64,000 bases of DNA from Chryseobacterium glaciei (GCF_001648155.1 NZ_CP015199.1:2180501-2244500), one strand, 5' to 3'. Shown: positions 51,048 through 60,190, counted from the stretch's first letter. Translations and numbers: made by a program. The notes: a model not told the origin generated them from the letters alone.

Positions 51048-51935
51048 TTACTTAAGATCTTTGAATTCCTCAGCAGAAATTTCTCCAGTCTGGATTTTTC
51101 TTAACTCGTCAATATACTGACTCATGTAAGCGTCAAGTTCAGGATTTCTCGTGTTTTTTGCCTGTTTGTAAGTTCCATTTAAAACTCCCTGATAATAATA
51201 GAAGAAGTTATAATCGAAATCGGCTGCAGAAAGATCATACTGTCCTAATAGGAAACCTAAACGAACTGCAGATCTTCTCTGTGGCGGAGTTCCGTGGTGT
51301 CCCGCACTTGTTGTCTGATAATCTCCAATGCTTTGAGCAAACTCATAAGCTGCCGCAATTTGCGCAAATGTTGTTTGATTGTAACCGTTCGGTCTTCTCA
51401 AATAATATCCTGCGAAACCGTCAGCTTCCAATTCATTTGGTCTTGCTGTAGATTCACTTACAGAAGGTAAATTGTAACGATACTGAAGTTGATGCCCGTA
51501 TTCGTGAGCAAGAATCATGGCGTTTACAATATCTCCTCCTTTTGCTTTTGCATCATAATAAATAGCGTATCCATAATAGATTTTACCATTTGAATACGAA
51601 ATTGCATTGTACGTTGAATTTGGGTTTGATGCATCGTCCACAAATCTGAAAGTTAAGCTCGTGCCACCCCAAAGACTGATGATCTTGGTCATTTGAGCAT
51701 TCATGAAATTGGTGTCAGTCGTCGTTTTAAGAGTAGTTTTTAAAACTGCATTTGAGCTCCAGTACTGATCAACATAAGAACACTGCTTTTGCAGATCTCC
51801 GGGTTGTTCGATTTTTGAAGTTTCGGTTTGAGATTCAGGAAGAACGGTGTCTTCCATTTTGTCGTCGTTACATGCTGTCAGTGAGAATGCAGCAATGGCT
51901 CCTGCTAGTAAGCAGAAATTAAAGTTCATTTTCAT
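51048..51935 (-). CDS. Lipoprotein zinc metallopeptidase
   Basis: 295 residues (or 293 from Met 3). Lipoprotein signal LAGAIAAFSLTAC (Cys about 22). The zinc motif is AHEYGHQLQ (HExxH) and a downstream ELEADGFAGYY supplies the third ligand, the pattern of neutral zinc metallopeptidases of the YpfJ kind. A GTPPQRR motif follows. The protein should sit in the outer or inner membrane facing the periplasm or outside. Substrate unknown. Confidence 0.82.
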   Translation of the reverse strand: MKMNFNFCLLAGAIAAFSLTACNDDKMEDTVLPESQTETSKIEQPGDLQKQCSYVDQYWSSNAVLKTTLKTTTDTNFMNAQMTKIISLWGGTSLTFRFVDDASNPNSTYNAISYSNGKIYYGYAIYYDAKAKGGDIVNAMILAHEYGHQLQYRYNLPSVSESTARPNELEADGFAGYYLRRPNGYNQTTFAQIAAAYEFAQSIGDYQTTSAGHHGTPPQRRSAVRLGFLLGQYDLSAADFDYNFFYYYQGVLNGTYKQAKNTRNPELDAYMSQYIDELRKIQTGEISAEEFKDLK

Positions 51936-52080
51936 ATTAAATATTTTTTGGTGAAAACGAAGGTATAAAATAATCTGTTATGAACGAGCGATTTAGTGTT
52001 AAAAATTATTCAACGCATAGTGATATGTATGTTGTGAAAAAAATATTGATTTGATTATAAGGTAATTGAAAATTAATTCT

Positions 52081-52088
52081 TATATTTG
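52081..52088 (+). promoter_or_regulatory. -7 box of the rplU-rpmA operon
   Basis: TATATTTG fits TAnnTTTG; a leader of about 25 bases to ATG 52119. Confidence 0.6.
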
Positions 52089-52118
52089 CACCTCGAATTA
52101 ACTAAAAATTTATAAACA

Positions 52119-52694
52119 ATGTTTGCAATTGTAGAAATAGCAGGGCTTCAATACAAAGTTGAGCAAGACCAGAAGTTGTTTGTAAACCGTTTGAAAGGAG
52201 AAAAAGGAGATAAAGTATCTTTCGATAAAATTCTTCTTACTGTAAACGGTTCAATCACTGTTGGCGCCCCAGCTGTAAGCGGTATCGTAGTAGATGCTGA
52301 AATTTTAGATCATGTAAAAGCTGATAAAGTAATCGTTTTCAAGAAGAAAAGAAGAAAAGGTTACCAAGTTAAAAATGGTCACAGACAATCTTTAACTCAA
52401 ATTCAAATCACTGGTATCACTGGTTTTGAAGGAGCACCAAAGAAAGCTGCAAAAAAAGAAACTGTGAAAGCTGAAGTTCTTTCAGACAACGCAACTGTTA
52501 ACTTTAGTGAAGATCACGAGTTGAACTATCACTTGAAGAAAAACAACTTGTCTCAGTCTAAAGAAAACAGAGAAACTTTAATTACTTTAGGTAAAGCAGT
52601 TAAAGTTGAATTAGAGAAAACTGTTCTTACTCACGAAGAAGTAGATGCTGCTATCGTTAAGAACATTGATCAATTTAAAGCACTTAATAAATAA
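52119..52694 (+). CDS. rplU: 50S ribosomal protein L21 with C-terminal extension
   Basis: 191 residues against about 103 in E. coli. The L21 core is residues 1-103 (MFAIVEIAGLQYKVEQDQ start; FKKKRRKGYQVKNGHRQSLTQIQITGI end). An extension of about 88 residues, rich in Lys and Glu, is common in Bacteroidetes L21. Followed 12 bases later by rpmA, the usual pairing. Confidence 0.97.
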   Translation: MFAIVEIAGLQYKVEQDQKLFVNRLKGEKGDKVSFDKILLTVNGSITVGAPAVSGIVVDAEILDHVKADKVIVFKKKRRKGYQVKNGHRQSLTQIQITGITGFEGAPKKAAKKETVKAEVLSDNATVNFSEDHELNYHLKKNNLSQSKENRETLITLGKAVKVELEKTVLTHEEVDAAIVKNIDQFKALNK

Positions 52695-52706
52695 TACTGT
52701 AATAAA

Positions 52707-52964
52707 ATGGCACACAAGAAAGGAGTCGGTAGTTCCAAGAACGGTAGAGAATCTCACTCTAAAAGATTAGGTGTGAAGATCTTCGGAGGACAAGAAGCTA
52801 TTGCCGGAAACATTATTATCAGACAAAGAGGTACACAACACCACCCAGGTACTAACGTGGGAATGGGTAAAGACCACACTTTGTTTGCTCTAGTAGACGG
52901 TAAAGTAGTTTTCAGAAAGAAAGCAAACAACAGATCTTTCGTATCTGTAGAACCAAACGCATAA
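52707..52964 (+). CDS. rpmA: 50S ribosomal protein L27
   Basis: 85 residues, start [20 protein letters not shown] with the N-terminal tail that reaches the peptidyl transferase centre. No Firmicutes-type cleavable leader. Core [21 protein letters not shown] and GKVVFRKK are family typical. Confidence 0.98.
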   Translation: MAHKKGVGSSKNGRESHSKRLGVKIFGGQEAIAGNIIIRQRGTQHHPGTNVGMGKDHTLFALVDGKVVFRKKANNRSFVSVEPNA

Positions 52965-52990
52965 TTATTTAAGCGTTCTATAAAAATGTA

Positions 52991-53018
52991 ATCCTCGGCT
53001 TCGGTCGGGGATTTTTTT
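52991..53018 (+). terminator. Terminator after rpmA
   Basis: ATCCTCGG pairs with TCGGGGAT (G-U pairs) around CTTCGG, followed by seven T. Confidence 0.85.
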
Positions 53019-53022
53019 GTTT

Positions 53023-53117
53023 GGAGCTTTTTCCCGCTTTCCACTGTATCTTTTTGGTTACGGCTTCCGCTTCGCTCCAGCCGCAACCAAAAAGGATGTC
53101 GTTCCACTCGGGGCTAG
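53023..53117 (+). repeat. Two-module hairpin element, copy 2
   Basis: Modules TTTTTCCCGCTTTCCACT and AAAAAGGATGTCGTTC..CGGGGCTA are shared with 13107-13198. The hairpin here is ATCTTTTTGGTTACGGC (53048-53064) with GCCGCAACCAAAAAGGAT (53080-53097), longer than in copy 1 and with other base pairs. The rest of the 52965-53333 gap holds the terminator and the palindrome below. Confidence 0.85.
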
Positions 53118-53136
53118 GAAATTGTGACTGTTTATT

Positions 53137-53169
53137 AAACGTAACGGGTTTTCAAAACCCGTTACGTTT
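53137..53169. repeat. 33-nt perfect palindrome of a second sequence type
   Basis: Arms AAACGTAACGGGTTTT and AAAACCCGTTACGTTT meet around a single C. Same length and one-base centre as the palindromes at 10268 and 61090, but different sequence. Confidence 0.93.
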
Positions 53170-53333
53170 GGTACTATAAAAGATAAAGTTTTCAACAACG
53201 TTTGTTGTTCCACAGGAATCCAGATACTAATCTTTCCAGATTATTTGTAATGTTTTTTTAATCAATGATGTAAAAAATAATTTTCTTAAATTTCCAATGT
53301 TTAATTAAATCATCAAACTAAATATTAATCATT

Positions 53334-53519
53334 ATGAAAGATTTAAAGAAAATCAACAGAGAAGAGCTTAAAACTGTAATGGGTGGAGCGCTTCCGGGAA
53401 AAGATTGTTTACCATGTGATGTGTACTGCAAAATTCCGGAAGGAGAAAGGCCATCTTGTAATATAGTCTACATTGTAGCTCATTGTAACAGCTGCAAAGA
53501 TTATCCGGCAGAATCTTAA
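53334..53519 (+). CDS. Bacteriocin-like GG-leader Cys-rich peptide
   Basis: 61 residues: leader MKDLKKINREELKTVMGGA, then a core with seven cysteines (DCLPCDVYCKIPEGERPSC, AHCNSCKDYP). The leader aligns with that of 29155-29316 (MKxLKK..xLK.. GG/GA). Likely exported after cleavage at the double glycine; toxin, signal or other role unknown. No immunity or transporter gene recognised beside it. Confidence 0.78.
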   Translation: MKDLKKINREELKTVMGGALPGKDCLPCDVYCKIPEGERPSCNIVYIVAHCNSCKDYPAES

Positions 53520-53528
53520 TGAAATAAA

Positions 53529-53557
53529 AAACTCCTTGCTCAATGAACAAGGAGTTT
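53529..53557. terminator. Shared terminator between convergent genes
   Basis: AAACTCCTTG pairs with CAAGGAGTTT around nine bases; A/T runs on both sides. Confidence 0.85.
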
Positions 53558-53562
53558 GTATT

Positions 53563-56088
53563 TTAAAACCCAACTTGGAATCCTGCTTTGATCCCGAATT
53601 TAGAAATATCCTGTCGGTCAAGGTAATTTCCTCGCCAGTTAAAATCTACTCTGAAAATTCTTAAGTTTCCAAAACCTATATTCTCAATCCCGAAACCATA
53701 TTCATAATAAACATGCTCACTTGGTGCAGAGTATTTGAAACCTTCAACATTAATAGATTTTGAAGCATCACTTAAAGTTCCATAAGCTCCTCTGATGAAA
53801 GCTACTTCTCTTAATTTCAATTTCTTAATTAAAGGAATATAAGAAAGTATTTTTCCGTTAAAATGATGTTCTAAATGTAATGTTGTATAAGTATCTGCAA
53901 CAAATTCATAATAATTAAGTTGTGCAAAAGTATTCCCAACCAAACTGTAAGACTGGTTTCCCGGAATAACGTTCTGTAAAGCCAACGGAACCGTATCGAA
54001 ATTTTTACCTGCTTCGAAATTAATTAATGTTTTACCCCAGCTTCCGATCAAAACTGGCTTGTAGAACATGAATTGAAGCTTATTATAGTTGAAATCTGCA
54101 TTAAATAATCCTTCGATACCTCTTGTATATTTTAAAACGATTGTTGGCGCTAAAGTTCCATGTTCGTACCTGTCGACCCCGGTTTGGGAGAACTTCGCTC
54201 CCGGTCTTGCGATTAAACTAATCGTAACGTGAGAATCATTCACAGTTTTTCTTAGATCCCCATTTCTGTAATACATTAGATTAAATCCGTCCGGATTGGC
54301 AGATTTAATGCTTTGCATGGTTCCGTCAACACGAATCTGGAAGTTTTTCCAAGGCTCGATTGATGTGAATATATTGGTTTGATTTAATGAACTTAATGAA
54401 GCGTTTTCACCTCTCGCAAAAACGGTTGATGAAGCAAATGAACGAGCCATAATACCGTCATCTGTTGTCAGCTGAACGCCAAGTTGCAGGATGTCTCTTC
54501 GGTTTCCACCTCCGATCATAAATCTGTTGACTCTGTTGAACATATATCTACCTTCAACACCATATTTAACCTGCTGATCTTTAAATCCGTAAGCGGTGTA
54601 AAACTGAATTCTCCATGGATCATTTTGTCCAAAATAGGTTCTTGCGCCCAATCTTATTCTGTCTCCCTCAACATCATTTTTTCCGTAAATTGAAAATATT
54701 GGACCAATATCAATTCCTTTAAATGCATTGTAGTATCCGGAAGCCAACGTTTCATAAATTTTTACAATTCTGTTGAATTTTGGTGTTTGCTGAAGTTTAT
54801 CAAGCATTTCGTAGACTCCCTGTTCGCTTTTAGACAAAGAATCCGGTCTGGCTTTTACCCAATAAGCATCATCTTTATCAACGAAATTATTTTCATATTC
54901 TTCTTCTCTTCGAACAAAAACTTTATCTTCTAAAGGCTTATTAAATTCATAATTTGAATAATCCACGGATCGCTTTGCAATAATACTTTTTGATGTTTTT
55001 TTCTTGGCAAAAGGGGTCAATTCGATCTCTGTAACGAATTTTTTAGGTAGAAATGTATTCTCATCAGGATTATCATATTCAAGTTCTGTTGAAATTGAAT
55101 TAATGAAATTCACATTGATTTTTTGAGTCGATTTTAAAGTCGCTCCCAAAACTGCATAGCTATCCGTATCTATATAAAGATAGCCTTGGAAAGCTAAAAC
55201 CTCGGTTCTTTTGGGTAAATATCTTATTTTGTAGGCATTTTCTCCACGAATTGAGATCGTATCAACTAAGTTATAATCGTAAGTGCTAAAACCTGTTTCG
55301 CCAACTGGACTCGGGAACCCTATATCAAAATAATTGATGGTATTATCGTAAATATTAATGTCACGATAAAGATTTTTTGCAGTAATAGTAATTACCTGAT
55401 TGTCTTGAAAACCGGAAGTTTTTTGAGCAACCAATAGTCTTTTTGTTCTTTTATCGGGTTTGTTCTTTCCAAAGTTTTCATAAATAGATTCATTTAAGAA
55501 AATTGGAAGTCCTATTTTTCCGCTTGCCGTAGAATCTGCATAATCGAATATAAAATCTAGTTTATTGAAGATTTTTTTACTCATAAAAGCACTATCCAGA
55601 TTGTTGGCATCAAACTGAATTTTTTCGTATTCTTTATAAGTATAAGTATCGAATTTATCTAAACCGTTATTTCTTTTTCTTTTCCAGACTTCCTGCATGA
55701 TCGCGTAAGCCGGATTTTCTTTTTTATTCTTGTATTTTGGTTTTTCATTATGAATAACAACCTCCTGAATACTTTCTACTTTTTCCTGAGATAATTTTAC
55801 GAAAAGATTGTTGGCGTTTTCGGGGGTAACGGTTATATTTTCTAAGGCATAATTTTTTCTTAGAAATTTTAATTTATAAATAATGCTGTCCGACTGTACA
55901 CTGAAGTTTCCTGTGGTCGTGGTTAAAGCCGGTTTATTGTTATCGTTTATGAAAACATCTACACCGCTGATTTCCTTATTTGTTTTCGAATCTAAAATTT
56001 TGCCGTTTGCTGAGTTTTGGGCACAGATGAGGCTGGTTAAAAATAGAAAAAAAGAGAAAGAGTAATATTTGGAATTATTAATTAACAT
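53563..56088 (-). CDS. DUF5686 outer-membrane protein with carboxypeptidase-like domain
   Basis: 841 residues from ATG 56086-56088; a TTG five codons upstream is less likely. Signal peptide ending LTSLICAQ. An N-terminal carboxypeptidase regulatory-like fold (NGKILDSKTNKEISGVDVFI) is followed by AYAIMQEVWKRKRNNGLDKFDTYTYKEYEK, the DUF5686 hallmark, and a C-terminal beta-barrel ending GIKAGFQVGF. These proteins resemble TonB receptors without a plug; function unknown. Confidence 0.85.
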   Translation of the reverse strand: MLINNSKYYSFSFFLFLTSLICAQNSANGKILDSKTNKEISGVDVFINDNNKPALTTTTGNFSVQSDSIIYKLKFLRKNYALENITVTPENANNLFVKLSQEKVESIQEVVIHNEKPKYKNKKENPAYAIMQEVWKRKRNNGLDKFDTYTYKEYEKIQFDANNLDSAFMSKKIFNKLDFIFDYADSTASGKIGLPIFLNESIYENFGKNKPDKRTKRLLVAQKTSGFQDNQVITITAKNLYRDINIYDNTINYFDIGFPSPVGETGFSTYDYNLVDTISIRGENAYKIRYLPKRTEVLAFQGYLYIDTDSYAVLGATLKSTQKINVNFINSISTELEYDNPDENTFLPKKFVTEIELTPFAKKKTSKSIIAKRSVDYSNYEFNKPLEDKVFVRREEEYENNFVDKDDAYWVKARPDSLSKSEQGVYEMLDKLQQTPKFNRIVKIYETLASGYYNAFKGIDIGPIFSIYGKNDVEGDRIRLGARTYFGQNDPWRIQFYTAYGFKDQQVKYGVEGRYMFNRVNRFMIGGGNRRDILQLGVQLTTDDGIMARSFASSTVFARGENASLSSLNQTNIFTSIEPWKNFQIRVDGTMQSIKSANPDGFNLMYYRNGDLRKTVNDSHVTISLIARPGAKFSQTGVDRYEHGTLAPTIVLKYTRGIEGLFNADFNYNKLQFMFYKPVLIGSWGKTLINFEAGKNFDTVPLALQNVIPGNQSYSLVGNTFAQLNYYEFVADTYTTLHLEHHFNGKILSYIPLIKKLKLREVAFIRGAYGTLSDASKSINVEGFKYSAPSEHVYYEYGFGIENIGFGNLRIFRVDFNWRGNYLDRQDISKFGIKAGFQVGF

Positions 56089-56265
56089 TTGTTGTTTCTT
56101 CAAGCATTTAGCATAAACAAAAAGTATGCTGTTTATTTATAAAATAGTAAAATTTAAAAAGATTTCCGTAAATAAATACAAAAGCGCAAAGTTAACAAAA
56201 TAACACCATCAAAATGACGGTGTTATAGTTATTAATTTGTTAAAATGATAAAGACCTAAAAAAGG

Positions 56266-56892
56266 TTACCTCTGAAGCTCCACAAAAATATATCCTAAGG
56301 CTCCAAAACCTAAGCTGTCACCATCCGCTATGTTTACATTTACTCTGTAAAAAGTTCTGTCTGTGTAAGAGAAGAAATTGAATTGTGCATGGCTGTCCTG
56401 TATACAATTTAAGGGAAGTGATGTAATATCGGCAAAAGTTGATGTAACCGTTATTGGTGTTGTATTAACAAAAGAGGAAGCGCTTTGTGATGTTAGAAAC
56501 ATTGCGTGTTGTACCCCTAAATTATTAGCTCCGCTTGTAGATCTTACCTGAATGTACGTTGGTGTTGTAGTACACGTAGTTGTTGGGTATCGAAACTCTA
56601 AAGATCCAATGGTGATTAATGAATTTGCAGCAGAACTAGCATTAATACTGAAAGATTTAAAAGTTGTTGTTAAAGGAGCTGTATTCTGTACTACTACATT
56701 TCCCGTGGCATCAACTCCCAAAGCCGCAGCATTTTGTGTAGTGGCTGTAGCATTGTTGATATTGGTGAATTTTAATCCGGAAGTTCCTGCTGTACCTGAT
56801 GCTATCTCAAGCCTGGCTGTAGGAGTTGCAGTTCCGATACCGACATTTGCAGTAAGTGCAGCGTAACCGTGTAGAGGTTGGAACCTCTGACA
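56266..56892 (-). pseudogene. 5'-truncated surface/tail-fibre-like gene remnant
   Basis: The minus-strand frame is open from a TAA stop upstream of 56892 to the stop at 56266 (about 208 codons) but has no usable start. The first part reads GYAALTANVGIGTATPTARL and LEIASGTAGTSGLKF, typical of the region just after the signal peptide in Bacteroidetes repeat-bearing surface proteins (VGIGTxTPxAxL). No signal peptide precedes it. The C-terminal part (about 150 residues) is a beta-rich domain ending GALGYIFVELQR. Probably the 3' remnant of a larger gene; a TTG start at 56721 giving 151 residues cannot be excluded. Confidence 0.6.
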
Positions 56893-57072
56893 TTAGTTTT
56901 TTTATAAGTCTTTTTTTTAAATTATATCACAAATTAATGATGAAATTTAATTAAATATGACCTTTTTGTTTAAATTATCCATAAATTCTCATTATAAAGC
57001 ATTGAAGGATAGATATAAATGAATATTGTAGGGAAATCAATAATTAAAATTTGAAAAGGAAAAATTAGGCAT

Positions 57073-57103
57073 AAAAAAATCCATCAGAATTATCTGATGG
57101 ATT
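57073..57103 (-). terminator. Terminator after tRNA-Asn copy 1
   Basis: AATCCATCAGA (57078-57088) pairs with TCTGATGGATT (57093-57103); T-run on the minus strand. Confidence 0.88.
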
Positions 57104-57105
57104 TG

Positions 57106-57179
57106 CTCCTCCTCTTGGGCTCGAACCAAGGACCCTCTGATTAACAGTCAGATGCTCTAACCAGCTGAGCTAAGGAGGA
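57106..57179 (-). tRNA. tRNA-Asn (GTT)
   Basis: A 74-nt cloverleaf on the minus strand: acceptor TCCTCCT/AGGAGGA, D-arm GCTCAGCTGGTTAGAGC, anticodon loop CTGTTAATC (anticodon GTT), T-arm with GGTTCGAGCC. CCA is not encoded. A near-identical copy is at 58135-58208. Confidence 0.97.
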
Positions 57180-57436
57180 ATTTTCCGTTGTTTTGGTGAT
57201 GCAAATATAATATGAATATTGATATAAAGCAAGTGTTCAAAGCAAATTATGGCAGAAAAATTGAATTTTTATTCAGTGATTTTCATTTTCTGTAATGAGG
57301 AAAAAAGCTTGATGTTTTTATCTGTCTATTTTTCAGTATTTTGAAGTTTAATCAAAACATGAATTTATAAATTGAAAAAATAAAATATTTTTCAAATTTG
57401 CTTAAAAATATTTTTTTCAATCCATATTTTCATTGT

Positions 57437-57988
57437 TTAAACTGAAAAAACAACCAATTGAAATGTTTCTTCTCCATAATTAAAAGGCTTTAAAGCTGTC
57501 ATTCCTAAACCGTCAACATGAACAGCAAGAGAATGCGGGTTTTTATCATTAATAAAAGCGGTTCCCAAATCGTAATCATTTTTAGTAAAATCTTTCACGG
57601 CGGCAAATAGCTTTTTCAGGATTCCTTTTCCTCTCCAATTAGAATTTATTAAAACAGGTCCGTAGATAAACACTTGATAATCCGTCAATTTTTTGTCATT
57701 AAATTGTTGTTGAGGGAAACTTTCATACATCGCTTTTACAATGGGATGTTCCGGTAGCGGATTTGTCGTTGCAAGACATACGAACCCGGCTAGTTGCTCA
57801 CCTTCAATAGCAACTAAAACGCCTAAGTTTTTATTGATGCCATCTAATGTTTCTTTAGTCATACTGGATACCACAAATCCCTGTTTTTTTTCTTCTTCAG
57901 TTAATTGGTCAGGAGTGTTGGCGTTTTGCAATTCGATAATGGCTGAATAATCTTTCGGCTCGGCTTGTCTTACGATAATTGAACTCAT
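57437..57988 (-). CDS. GNAT family N-acetyltransferase
   Basis: 183 residues. Start IIVRQAEPKDYSAIIELQNANTP, a typical GNAT first strand and helix. The acetyl-CoA loop is GPVLINSNWRGKGILKKLF (motif A, R-G-K-G) near 110, and NPHSLAVHVDGLGMTALKPF holds motif B. The acceptor is unknown. It lies alone between two tRNA-Asn genes on the same strand. Confidence 0.83.
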   Translation of the reverse strand: MSSIIVRQAEPKDYSAIIELQNANTPDQLTEEEKKQGFVVSSMTKETLDGINKNLGVLVAIEGEQLAGFVCLATTNPLPEHPIVKAMYESFPQQQFNDKKLTDYQVFIYGPVLINSNWRGKGILKKLFAAVKDFTKNDYDLGTAFINDKNPHSLAVHVDGLGMTALKPFNYGEETFQLVVFSV

Positions 57989-58090
57989 ATTTTTTTTATT
58001 TGCAAGATATTATTTTTTTGAGATCTTTTTAAAATTAAGAGGTGTGAATTTGTCTATATTGAGGATTGAGAAAATTTAGATTATATGCAC

Positions 58091-58126
58091 AAAAAAAGAG
58101 TTACAAAATGTTTTGTAACTCTTTTT
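58091..58126. terminator. Terminator after tRNA-Asn copy 2
   Basis: A 16-bp perfect stem, AAAAAGAGTTACAAAA with TTTTGTAACTCTTTTT, around TG; T-run usable on the minus strand. Confidence 0.9.
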
Positions 58127-58134
58127 AGCTTTCG

Positions 58135-58208
58135 CTCCTCCTCTTGGGCTCGAACCAAGGACCCTCTGATTAACAGTCAGATGCTCTAACCAACTGAGCT
58201 AAGGAGGA
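58135..58208 (-). tRNA. tRNA-Asn (GTT), second copy
   Basis: Same 74-nt cloverleaf and GTT anticodon as 57106-57179, with one base different in the D-arm (GCTCAGTTGG in place of GCTCAGCTGG). It has its own terminator. Confidence 0.97.
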
Positions 58209-58289
58209 ATGTCCTTATTTTTAAGTGGTGCAAATATAGGACTGATATTTATACCATGCAAGTTTTTTTAAAAAATATTTTAAATATTT

Positions 58290-59645
58290 CTATAATTTTC
58301 CTGTGAACACTTTAAAGATGTCACTTCCGAAGATCAGTAACATTAAGCCTAACAGGAAGATAACACCGATCATCTGTGCATTCTCTAAAACTTTTTGAGG
58401 TACCGGTTTTCCGAAAATAATTTCATATAAAGTAAAGATAACGTGTCCACCATCCAATCCTGGGATAGGAATTAAGTTCAGAAATGCTAACCAAACAGAG
58501 AACATTGCTGTAAAACTCCAGAAAGCCGGCCAGTTGATTCCGATACTTCCGTCTGCAGATTTATTCACAGGCATGTTTTTAACGATAGCAATTGGTCCTC
58601 CAACGTTTTTATATCCTTGAACCTTAGAGTTAAACATAATTTTGAACTGCTTAACCTGCATTGTTAATGCTTCAATAGTTCTCGTAAATCCTCTAGGAAT
58701 AGATTCTCCGAAAGAATAATGTTTATTGGTTGTAATAGATTTAGCAAGATTTTTCGTTGCAAGCTGTACGCCTAATTTTCCGTTTTTATCAACAGAGACA
58801 GTAGGAATTGTTTGAACCGCTCCGTTTCTTTCAACATCAACAGAAATTGTTTTTCCTTTATTTTGACTTAAAACAGCACTTACCTGATCAAAGAATGAAA
58901 CTTTCTGACCATTAATTCCAACAACTTTATCACCAGAAGCTAATCCTGATGCTTTAGAAGAAGGCGTTGCCAAAGAATCAATAACCATTGGCATTCTTGG
59001 GCTGATGTATAATTTTGCTTCTTTTTGTTTAAGAACTTCCGCAACACCCTCAGTATTTACAGGGAAAGTAACTTCTTTTCCGTCTCTTAAAACGGTTACA
59101 TTATCACCTAAAAGGATGTTAATGGAAGCATTTTCAAGTCTTTCGTTAGGTTTTCCGTCGATGCTGATGATTTTATCACCATTTTGGAAGCCCATCTTTC
59201 TACCGGCTTCTGTTACTTCAACTCCGTTTTCAAATTTTGTAAGGTCTGTATATGTTTCTCCGTTAAAAAGAGATAAACAACTATAAATCAACCAAGCCAA
59301 GAAAAAGTTTACCGTAACTCCACCCAACATGATGATTAATCTCTGCCAAGCCGGTTTTGCTCTGAATTCCCAAGGTTGAGCGGGTTGCTTCAATTGCTCG
59401 GTATCCATGCTTTCGTCTACCATTCCGGCAATTTTCACATAACCTCCGAAAGGAAGCCATCCGATACCGTATTCTGTTTCACCGATTTTTTTCTTTGCTA
59501 TTGAGAACCATGGATCAAAAAACAGATAGAATTTTTCTACCTTGGTTTTAAAGTATTTTGCGGGTAAAAAGTGCCCAAGCTCATGAAGAACCACTAAAAT
59601 AGAGATACTTAATATAAACTGGAAAATCTTGATTGCTAATTCCAT
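58290..59645 (-). CDS. rseP: RIP metalloprotease RseP (site-2 protease)
   Basis: 451 residues, normal length. The M50 zinc motif is VVLHELGHFLPAKYF (HExxH near 21), the GxxxFN-like QRLIIMLGGVTVNFFLAWLIY follows, then two PDZ regions (about 130-200 and 205-290), and LNLIPIPGLDGGHVIF (LDG, near 395) completes the active site. It cuts membrane proteins within the bilayer, in E. coli the anti-sigma factor RseA and signal peptides. Target here unknown. Confidence 0.95.
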   Translation of the reverse strand: MELAIKIFQFILSISILVVLHELGHFLPAKYFKTKVEKFYLFFDPWFSIAKKKIGETEYGIGWLPFGGYVKIAGMVDESMDTEQLKQPAQPWEFRAKPAWQRLIIMLGGVTVNFFLAWLIYSCLSLFNGETYTDLTKFENGVEVTEAGRKMGFQNGDKIISIDGKPNERLENASINILLGDNVTVLRDGKEVTFPVNTEGVAEVLKQKEAKLYISPRMPMVIDSLATPSSKASGLASGDKVVGINGQKVSFFDQVSAVLSQNKGKTISVDVERNGAVQTIPTVSVDKNGKLGVQLATKNLAKSITTNKHYSFGESIPRGFTRTIEALTMQVKQFKIMFNSKVQGYKNVGGPIAIVKNMPVNKSADGSIGINWPAFWSFTAMFSVWLAFLNLIPIPGLDGGHVIFTLYEIIFGKPVPQKVLENAQMIGVIFLLGLMLLIFGSDIFKVFTGKL

Positions 59646-59700
59646 TAATAAAATTTAGATTTAATTTGCAAAGGTAACAATTATCAAAACTATGCCAAAT

Positions 59701-59728
59701 AAAAAAGCTCCCCGAAACGAGAAGCTTT
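59701..59728 (-). terminator. Terminator after the small barrel protein gene
   Basis: Minus-strand AAAGCTTCTCG pairs with CGGGGAGCTTT (G-U pairs) around TTT, then T-run. Confidence 0.8.
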
Positions 59729-59749
59729 GTCATATATTAAGACTATTTT

Positions 59750-60190
59750 CTACAAATTAAGCGAAACCCCGAGACTGCCATTGTTTCCTACTTCTGCAAA
59801 TACCCCGATTTTCTCTGTGAAAAAGTATCTTGCACCAATGTGAGCGCCGATTCCGAAGTCTTTTCCAAGAACTCCTACATCTACTCCGGGATAAATGTCT
59901 AATTTTTCTGGCAGATCTAATGCTTCACGCAAGTGAAAATTCAATCTTCCGAAGATAAAAACTCTGTTGTCTTTGTCATCATCTTTATATCCGCTAAAAT
60001 AGGCGTTCAAACCTCCTCCAACTGAAATTAGTTTGTTTAAACCATAATCATAAGTTCCTGTAACTCCCGTTCCATATCCCCAAGCACTCAATCCCAATTG
60101 AACTTTCTGATCTCCTTTTCCGGTGTAAGCTTGAGCGTTTACCAAAGCTCCTCCCAATACTAACATAAACATAAAAACCAATTTCTTCAT
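59750..60190 (-). CDS. Small outer-membrane beta-barrel protein
   Basis: 146 residues from ATG 60188-60190 (MKKLVFMFMLVLGGALVNAQ, signal peptide). The mature part is Gly- and aromatic-rich with alternating strands (VQLGLSAWGYGTGVTGTYDYG, SVGGGLNAYFSGYK, FIFGRLNFHLR, IGAHIGARYFF) ending SLGVSLNL, like an 8-strand barrel. I recall a Bacteroidetes DUF family (DUF6646) of this shape but cannot confirm it. Function unknown. Divergent from the nitrilase gene. Confidence 0.75.
   Translation of the reverse strand: MKKLVFMFMLVLGGALVNAQAYTGKGDQKVQLGLSAWGYGTGVTGTYDYGLNKLISVGGGLNAYFSGYKDDDKDNRVFIFGRLNFHLREALDLPEKLDIYPGVDVGVLGKDFGIGAHIGARYFFTEKIGVFAEVGNNGSLGVSLNL

Noticed and set aside
56552..56866. Plus-strand open frame of 104 codons
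   Set aside because: Antisense shadow of the truncated surface-protein frame.
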